Shown here: positions 59,411 to 64,000 of the stretch, piece by piece
Position numbering within the stretch: position 1 is the first letter of the stretch
Layout of the letters: every line of letters begins with the position of its first letter
Assembly: GCA_041741415.1 (NCBI GenBank)
Contig: JBGSKC010000006.1
Coordinates: forward strand, 1 to 64,000
Length of the DNA stretch: 64,000 nt
Source of the DNA: JANQTF01 sp041741415
Lineage (GTDB): Bacteria > Bacteroidota > Bacteroidia > J057
Reading direction: 5' to 3'
Program-made: the position numbers and the translations under genes
Notes under the pieces: model-generated
What the model was told of the DNA's origin: nothing
Database searches by the model: none
The model's input: the letters and a program-made list of their open reading frames with translations, nothing else

Positions 59411-60289
59411 TCAGCTTTTGGAGGCACTGAAGCTGCTGATTTGGTGCCGGTTCAGGATGCGCCCGATGTCATTGGCTTCTGCCATCCAGGCGTATGTCTG
59501 GTCAAAATCGCCTTCGGCAATAGCGTTGCGAAAAGCGACCATTTTCTCAATGTAGGAATCCAGCACATCGGTGATGTGCTGCCCATTTTGTTCATACACA
59601 TCTGCCCACATGCGCGGCGATGATTTGGCTAGTCGAACCGTGCTGGCAAAACCGCCGGAGGCAAGGTCGAAGATGTTTTGTTCGCTTTTTTCCTTCTCCA
59701 ACACAGTAAGGGCCAGCACGAAAGAGCTGATGTGCGAAACGTGCGAAACATAGGCTGCGTGAAGGTCATGGTCCTGACTGCCCATAAACAATAGCCGCAT
59801 GAACAGGCTTTTGAAAAGCCTTTCGGCCTTTTCGCGTGCATCGGGGTCCGAAAGATGCAGGTCGCAAAGAATAGCGGCCTTTCCCTGGAAAAGATTGTGG
59901 ACAGCGGCATTGGGGCCTGAGAACTCTGTTCCTGCCATGGGGTGGGCGAGTACAGCTCTTCCCCGTCGTGGGTGCCCTTGAATCGCTTCTGCCAGCGCAC
60001 CTTTGGTTGAACCCATGTCCACCACCACTGTATCGGGCCGGATACGGTTCAGCACCTCAGGGTAGAGCTGTGCCATTGCCCGCACCGGCACGGCCAGCAC
60101 AATAAGATCTGCTTCCAGGCAAAGGTGATCGAGCGGGAGAACCTCATCTATCAGGCCAAATTTGAGAGCCTCCAGGGCGTGTTCCGGGTTCTCTTCTGCT
60201 CCCAGAATGCGATCGGCAAAGCCATTTGCCCGGATGTCGAGGCCTAATGAGCCGCCAATCAGGCCCAGGCCAATGATTCCAACTGTCAT
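59411..60289 (-). CDS. tyrA: Prephenate dehydrogenase
   Basis: A 292-residue NAD(P)-dependent enzyme that oxidatively decarboxylates prephenate to 4-hydroxyphenylpyruvate, the tyrosine branch. The Rossmann motif is GIIGLGLIGGSLGLD at the N-terminus; VVDMGSTKG and HPMAGTEFSG bind substrate, and HDLHAAYVSHVSHISSF carries the conserved histidines. There is no ACT domain, so direct feedback inhibition by tyrosine is not evident. It lies 11 bp after the aminotransferase stop. Confidence 0.94.
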   Translation of the reverse strand: MTVGIIGLGLIGGSLGLDIRANGFADRILGAEENPEHALEALKFGLIDEVLPLDHLCLEADLIVLAVPVRAMAQLYPEVLNRIRPDTVVVDMGSTKGALAEAIQGHPRRGRAVLAHPMAGTEFSGPNAAVHNLFQGKAAILCDLHLSDPDAREKAERLFKSLFMRLLFMGSQDHDLHAAYVSHVSHISSFVLALTVLEKEKSEQNIFDLASGGFASTVRLAKSSPRMWADVYEQNGQHITDVLDSYIEKMVAFRNAIAEGDFDQTYAWMAEANDIGRILNRHQISSFSASKS

Positions 60290-60300
60290 AGCAAATGAGT

Positions 60301-61476
60301 TCAGGAGGTGAGGGAGGCAGGCTGATGGGTCTGGATCCGTTGCAGGGCTTCAACGAGCCGGGCTTTGGGCGTGCAAAGGGAAATTCGCACATAGCGATCT
60401 CCTTCACTGCCAAAGATTCCGCCAGGGGTGAGAAAAACATGCGTTTGATTCAGCACCTGATCCGAAAAAGTAAACCCGCTTTGGGCCTCCGGAGTTTTCG
60501 CCCAAACAAACATCCCGCACTGGTCGGGCTGGTAGCTGCAGCCCAGCTCATCGAGCAGGGCCAGCGCCACCTGCTTTCTGTCTGCATAAACGTCATTGCG
60601 GGACCTGTGCCAGGAGTAGGGGCTTGCCAGCGCTGCCGCTGCAGCCTCCTGCAGGGGCATGAACATGCCCGAGTCCATGTTTGACTTCACCCGGAGGATG
60701 GTGTCGAGGTATTCTTTTGCCCCGCCCACCATTCCGATGCGCCAGCCGGCCATGTTGTGAGATTTAGACAGGGAGTTCAGTTCTACCGCCACCTCTTTGG
60801 CTCCTTCTGCCGAAAAAACAGATAGCGGGTTGGGATTGAGGATCAGGCTGTAGGGGTTGTCGTGGCAAAGGAGGATGCGGTGTTTTCTGGCAAAATCAAC
60901 CAACGCCTGGAAATCTTCGAGTGTGGCGGTGGCGCCTGTCGGCATGTGCGGATAGTTGATCCACATGAGCTTTACCCGGCTCAGGTCCTGCTGCCCGAGG
61001 GCTTCGAGGTCTGGTTTCCAGCCTTTTTCCTCCACAAGCGGGTAGAAAAGCGGTTCTGCCTGGACCAGCCGCGTAACGGAACTGTAGGTGGGATAGCCGG
61101 GATTGGGAATCAGGACCTGATCGCCAGGATTGAGAAAGGCCATGGAAATGTGCATGATGCCTTCCTTGCTGCCCATCAAAGGCAGAATTTCCGATTGCGG
61201 GCTCAGGGAAACACCATAGGTATTCTGGTACCAGTTGGAGAGGCCATTCCGGAGGGCCGGGATACCCTGGTAGGATTGGTAACCATGGTTGCCGGGCTCA
61301 ACAGAGGCGGCAATCAGCGATTTGACGGCTTCTTCGGCGGGAGGCAAATCAGGGTTGCCGATGCCCAGGTTGATGATGTCTTCTCCCCAATCCATGCGCT
61401 CGCGAAGCTCACGAAGCTTCTGCGCGAAATAATACTCCTGCACGGATCCCAGGCGTTCTGCTGGCTCGATGATCAT
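60301..61476 (-). CDS. Class I/II aminotransferase (probable aromatic aminotransferase)
   Basis: A 391-residue PLP enzyme. The lysine that forms the Schiff base is K238 in NSLSKSHNMAGWRIGMVGG; IGNPDLPPAEEAV, LIPNPGYPTYSSV and MWINYPHMPTGA are typical of the aspartate aminotransferase superfamily. Its place between pheA and tyrA makes transamination of phenylpyruvate and 4-hydroxyphenylpyruvate to Phe and Tyr the likely job. Family relatives include LL-diaminopimelate and aspartate aminotransferases, so specificity is inferred from context only. Confidence 0.9.
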   Translation of the reverse strand: MIIEPAERLGSVQEYYFAQKLRELRERMDWGEDIINLGIGNPDLPPAEEAVKSLIAASVEPGNHGYQSYQGIPALRNGLSNWYQNTYGVSLSPQSEILPLMGSKEGIMHISMAFLNPGDQVLIPNPGYPTYSSVTRLVQAEPLFYPLVEEKGWKPDLEALGQQDLSRVKLMWINYPHMPTGATATLEDFQALVDFARKHRILLCHDNPYSLILNPNPLSVFSAEGAKEVAVELNSLSKSHNMAGWRIGMVGGAKEYLDTILRVKSNMDSGMFMPLQEAAAAALASPYSWHRSRNDVYADRKQVALALLDELGCSYQPDQCGMFVWAKTPEAQSGFTFSDQVLNQTHVFLTPGGIFGSEGDRYVRISLCTPKARLVEALQRIQTHQPASLTS

Positions 61477-61530
61477 GATGGTAAGGAAATGAGTGAAAAC
61501 TGGAGGAAGGAGGGGGGAGGTAAAAAACGT

Positions 61531-62412
61531 TTATTCCTGCGGGGTTTTCGGAGCTTTAGGGTATTCGCCGAGCACCTTAAAATCGCTGACCTGGGGCTGA
61601 ATGGCCGCAACAGCGCGCTGGTACTGGTCGTAATCGTCAAGCTCGACATCGAGGTGAAAGAAATACTCCCAGGCTTTTCCTACGATCGGCGAAGACTGAA
61701 TCTTGCTGAGGTTCATGCCGTGGGCGCTCAGCACCAGCAGGATATGGGCCAGGGATCCAACCTGATGCGCCAGTGAAAAGCAAAGGGAGGCTTTGCTGGC
61801 GGGTAAGGCGGCCCGGTGCTGGTGCCCGGCCCTGGCCAGGATGAAGAAGCGGGTGAAATTGCCCGGATCATCTTCTATGGCAGGCACGAGGATTTCGAGC
61901 TGATAGCGCTCCGCTGCCAGGCGACTGGCCACGGCAGCGATGCCTTCGAGTTTTTGGGTGGCGATGCGTTCAGCACTGGCTGCAGTGTCATCGCTTTCCA
62001 CGAGGCGGGTTCCGGCTAACTGATCGAGGAATCGCCTGCACTGGGCCAGCGCCATGGGGTGAGAGTGAACTTCCCGGATGCCTGCGAGCTGTTGCCCGGG
62101 CAGCGCCATGAGCATGTGCGAGATTCGCAGATACACCTCTCCGATGATGTCATACCCCGACTGGCGCAGCAGGGCATAGTTGGGCAGAATGGTACCCGCC
62201 ACGCTGTTTTCAATGGCCATCACCGCAAAATCTGTACTGGGAAGCCCCATTTGCCTGAACAGCTCCGGAAAAGAATCGCAGCAAACCAACTCCAGGCCGG
62301 GCCCGAAAAACTGCCTGGCCGCCACTTCATGGAAGGATCCTTCCACACCCTGAATGGCGATGCGGAGGGCTTGTGTCTCGGTGCTGTGGAGGTTGGGTGA
62401 AAGGCTTTGCAT
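61531..62412 (-). CDS. pheA: Prephenate dehydratase
   Basis: A 293-residue enzyme turning prephenate into phenylpyruvate. The catalytic PDT domain (about 15-200) has AIQGVEGSFHE, AIENSVAGTILPNYALL and the later VESDDTAASAER. The C-terminal ACT domain (about 208-285) has VGSLAHILLVLSAHGMNLSKIQSSP in place of the canonical ESRP phenylalanine-binding element. No chorismate mutase is fused to it; that activity is in the DAHP synthase fusion downstream. It is the first structural gene of the operon, 7 bases after the attenuator terminator. Confidence 0.95.
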   Translation of the reverse strand: MQSLSPNLHSTETQALRIAIQGVEGSFHEVAARQFFGPGLELVCCDSFPELFRQMGLPSTDFAVMAIENSVAGTILPNYALLRQSGYDIIGEVYLRISHMLMALPGQQLAGIREVHSHPMALAQCRRFLDQLAGTRLVESDDTAASAERIATQKLEGIAAVASRLAAERYQLEILVPAIEDDPGNFTRFFILARAGHQHRAALPASKASLCFSLAHQVGSLAHILLVLSAHGMNLSKIQSSPIVGKAWEYFFHLDVELDDYDQYQRAVAAIQPQVSDFKVLGEYPKAPKTPQE

Positions 62413-62418
62413 ACTGTC

Positions 62419-62457
62419 AAAAAAAAACGTCCCGGAAGTTTTGGCTTCAGGGACGTT
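62419..62457 (-). terminator. Attenuator terminator ahead of pheA
   Basis: Read leftward, AACGTCCC pairs with GGGACGTT, extended after one mismatch by GAAG/CTTC around the loop CCAAAA, and is followed by an uninterrupted run of nine T. It ends 7 bases before the pheA ATG at 62412, so it must be bypassed for the operon to be expressed. An alternative pairing is possible between CTT-CCC-CAGGG in the leader (around 62503-62492) and CCCTGAAG of the terminator's left arm. Confidence 0.92.
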
Positions 62458-62476
62458 GGTGAAGGTTTGATGTTAT

Positions 62477-62563
62477 TCATGCCATACCGAGCCCCTGGGG
62501 AAGGAGATAATAAAAATAAAATCCAAAAAAAGAGGGGCGGTATGTGTGCTTAGCTTTGGTCAT
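62477..62563 (-). CDS. Phe/Tyr-rich leader peptide of the aromatic amino acid operon
   Basis: A 28-codon ORF starting ATG at 62563 and ending TGA at 62477-62479. It reads MTKAKHTYRP, then SFFGFYFYYLL, then PQGLGMA. Seven of the eight codons from the first Phe are Phe or Tyr (TTT TTT GGA TTT TAT TTT TAT TAT). The stop codon is about 20 bases before the terminator stem. Such composition ahead of a terminator and genes for Phe and Tyr synthesis is the hallmark of a ribosome-stalling leader: shortage of Phe- or Tyr-tRNA would stall the ribosome and favour the antiterminator. No clear Shine-Dalgarno sequence precedes it, as is common in this phylum. Confidence 0.85.
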   Translation of the reverse strand: MTKAKHTYRPSFFGFYFYYLLPQGLGMA

Positions 62564-62567
62564 GAGG

Positions 62568-62575
62568 CAAACCTA
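62568..62575 (-). promoter_or_regulatory. Possible -7 box of the aromatic operon
   Basis: Leftward TAGGTTTG matches TAnnTTTG. It ends only 4 bases before the leader ATG, which would make the leader message nearly leaderless. No convincing -33 TTG at the right distance was found, so the true promoter may be further upstream. Confidence 0.35.
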
Positions 62576-62593
62576 AAGAAAACTTTGTTAATG

Positions 62594-62632
62594 AAAAAGC
62601 CCGTTTTCTGCGACTTCTTCGAAAATGAGGCT
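62594..62632 (-). terminator. Probable terminator of the HTTM gene
   Basis: Read leftward, AGCC-TCA-TTTTC and GAAAA-CGG-GCT form an interrupted stem, followed by TTTTTC. It lies 26 bp after the HTTM stop and separates that gene from the leader of the aromatic operon. Confidence 0.55.
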
Positions 62633-62657
62633 TGTTTTTAGAAAAATTCTGACCGCC

Positions 62658-64000
62658 CTATTCCTTCAGTGGCATAATCCAGTCGTTGCGGCCCCAGGGG
62701 GTGTAGGTTTCTTTGCTGAGGTCTGCCTCGGGGTCCACAACATCCTGCGGAGGGCGGCGGTTAAACGAAACCTCTACTTTCGCCCTCACACCCACCTCGC
62801 TGTGGCCCAGTTTTTCTTTTCCCCGTTCTTCGAGGAAATCCACCATCTGCATCAGGGCCTGCGGATACATCGCAATGGCGCTGCGCTGATCAAAGTTGAT
62901 CAAATAGGCATCCAGGTCTACGGGGATGAGTTGTTTGCTCCGATAATCCATCACATAGAACTCCATAGCCTTTGTTGAGCGGGTCTGGATCTTCATTCGC
63001 CAGGCAAACCGCTGCCCCTGACCCGTCCAGTCTACTGGTCCCGGAATCAGCAGGTGCCGGAACGGCCAGATACAGTGAAACACCACATAGCCAATCAGCA
63101 GGGGCCTCACCCACTTCCAGTCTCCCCGCAAAGGCGCAGAGGCAGGCAAGCCCTTCAGTTTTTTCTCGCTTTTTTTGCCTGATTTAAACCATCCTTCCAC
63201 CTGCTCCGGCTCCAAAAACAGAATGATGCTTCCGAGCATGAAGAAGGGGAAAATGTTGATGTCGCTGAACAGGATCGCGTTGCTCCCATTGAAAAAAATG
63301 GCCCCGGCAATTCCGAACAGGCGTAAAGGCCGGTAAAGAAGAAAAATGCCGATGACGAGGTCAAAGATGAGTCCTCCATAGGTAAGGAAATGAACAGCGC
63401 CATTTTCTCCCAGGATATTGGTAAAAAAAGGTACCTGTGAAATCAGTTCGCGGACAGGCTCCTGCCTGTACAGCCAGTCGGGGTTGATTTTGGCAATCCC
63501 TCCAAAAAAATACACGAGCACAATGTGAAACCGTAGCACGCCATAGCTGAGCGCGGGAGCCTGGCGAATGGGTTTTTTCCAGGCGAAGGCAGCATCCATC
63601 GGCAGAATGCTCATCCAGCCCGCCAGCAGGCAGATCAGGTACAGGTGGTTGTTGTAGTAGGCCTGGTCAATGACAAACAAGTAGCTGAATCCGACGAAAA
63701 AGAACAGCATGGCCCATCGGTACCAGAGCCCCAGGATAATCAGGATGGTGGAGGCCAGCAACGCCAGCACGATGCCCGTGAGCACTGTTTCCGGCAATAC
63801 TGGTATCCAGCCAAGCCAGGTGTAATGCAAATGGAGTTGAGGACCGCTGAGGAAAATGTTGACAAAATCGATCCGCAGAAAATATATTACTTCCCACAGC
63901 ATGAGGAGGCCAAACCAAATGCGAAACAGACCTAACGCTTGCGCCGGTGCTGGGTTGAGGGGAGAGCTGGCAGAAAGCCACAATCGATTCCAGGCAGAGG
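62658..64000 (-). CDS. HTTM-domain (vitamin K-dependent gamma-carboxylase-like) membrane protein, 5' end beyond the window
   Basis: At least 441 residues with about nine hydrophobic helices and a hydrophilic C-terminal part (about 340-441). FRIWFGLLMLWEVIYF, YYNNHLYLICLLAGWMSILPMDA, LRFHIVLVYFFGGIAKINPDWL and GLIFDLVIGIFLLYRPLRLFGI are typical of the HTTM/VKGC family. The first possible start is TTG 63983, but the frame stays open (SAWNR upstream) to the window edge, so the true start is probably outside. Bacterial homologues have mostly unknown substrates; gamma-carboxylation of glutamate is a family inference, not shown here. Confidence 0.85.
   Translation of the reverse strand, partial: SAWNRLWLSASSPLNPAPAQALGLFRIWFGLLMLWEVIYFLRIDFVNIFLSGPQLHLHYTWLGWIPVLPETVLTGIVLALLASTILIILGLWYRWAMLFFFVGFSYLFVIDQAYYNNHLYLICLLAGWMSILPMDAAFAWKKPIRQAPALSYGVLRFHIVLVYFFGGIAKINPDWLYRQEPVRELISQVPFFTNILGENGAVHFLTYGGLIFDLVIGIFLLYRPLRLFGIAGAIFFNGSNAILFSDINIFPFFMLGSIILFLEPEQVEGWFKSGKKSEKKLKGLPASAPLRGDWKWVRPLLIGYVVFHCIWPFRHLLIPGPVDWTGQGQRFAWRMKIQTRSTKAMEFYVMDYRSKQLIPVDLDAYLINFDQRSAIAMYPQALMQMVDFLEERGKEKLGHSEVGVRAKVEVSFNRRPPQDVVDPEADLSKETYTPWGRNDWIMPLKE

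Noticed and set aside
60862..61776. 304-residue rightward ORF
   Set aside because: Antisense to the aminotransferase and pheA genes, with no domain or signal peptide.
1..64000. Search for CRISPR arrays, IS elements, integrases, phage genes and rRNA
   Set aside because: No regularly spaced repeats, transposase or integrase motifs, or rRNA-like sequence were found; the only tRNA (34656-34740) has no repeat of its 3' end nearby that would mark an integrated element.

Overview
The window is a 64 kb stretch of ordinary, gene-dense chromosome from a Bacteroidota bacterium, probably of the Saprospiria. The lineage call is inferred from two proteins with type IX secretion (T9SS) C-terminal sorting domains, the bacillithiol enzyme BshC, a BtuB/BtuG-type cobalamin uptake pair, a DAHP synthase-chorismate mutase fusion, the miaB / sigma-54 activator / lptE / TPR / secG gene order, and promoter-like TTG-N19/20-TAnnTTTG elements. 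I see no rRNA, CRISPR array, insertion sequence, integrase or phage gene. Gene starts often lack a clear Shine-Dalgarno sequence and several genes overlap by 4 bp.

Layout. 0-6 kb: a lipoprotein, a class C beta-lactamase-like serine hydrolase, a zinc-ribbon miniprotein, then a leftward operon with successive 4-bp overlaps (glycerate kinase, lipoprotein, SCO1-like protein, cytochrome c) followed by a dienoyl-CoA isomerase. 6-18.4 kb: a secreted M36 metalloprotease, a TPR histidine kinase facing away from it, an S9 peptidase, a WG-repeat protein, a secreted EEP-family phosphoesterase/nuclease, a lytic transglycosylase and a coiled-coil protein. 18.4-24 kb: a DUF6992-like membrane protein, ACMSD, a Nudix-winged-helix regulator and a MacB-type permease. 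24-34 kb: cyclophilin, a membrane adenylate cyclase with TPR and paired C-terminal domains, a MATE exporter, PriA, an AraC regulator, a 3-hydroxyisobutyrate dehydrogenase-family protein and a DUF2911 protein. 34.6-38.2 kb: tRNA-Leu(UAA), then a cobalamin riboswitch with its promoter controlling a TonB-dependent receptor and a BtuG-like lipoprotein.

38.3-47.1 kb is one long rightward gene run: ftsY, rimO, a GWxTD protein, a DUF445 protein, bshC, a PspC protein, a YwqK-like lipoprotein, a small protein and ftsE. 47.1-50.7 kb holds three tandem paralogues of an unnamed exported family, preceded by clustered inverted repeats. 50.7-55.3 kb is miaB, a sigma-54 activator, lptE, a TPR protein and secG. 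A T9SS cargo protein and a lipoprotein follow, converging on a shared hairpin.

The most notable region is 58.3-62.6 kb, a leftward operon for phenylalanine and tyrosine synthesis (prephenate dehydratase, aminotransferase, prephenate dehydrogenase, DAHP synthase-chorismate mutase). It is preceded by a 28-codon leader ORF with a dense run of Phe and Tyr codons (SFFGFYFYYLL), followed by a strong intrinsic terminator ending 7 bases before pheA. This is the layout of a ribosome-stalling attenuator that would sense both end products. The window ends inside a gene for an HTTM (vitamin K-dependent gamma-carboxylase-like) membrane protein.
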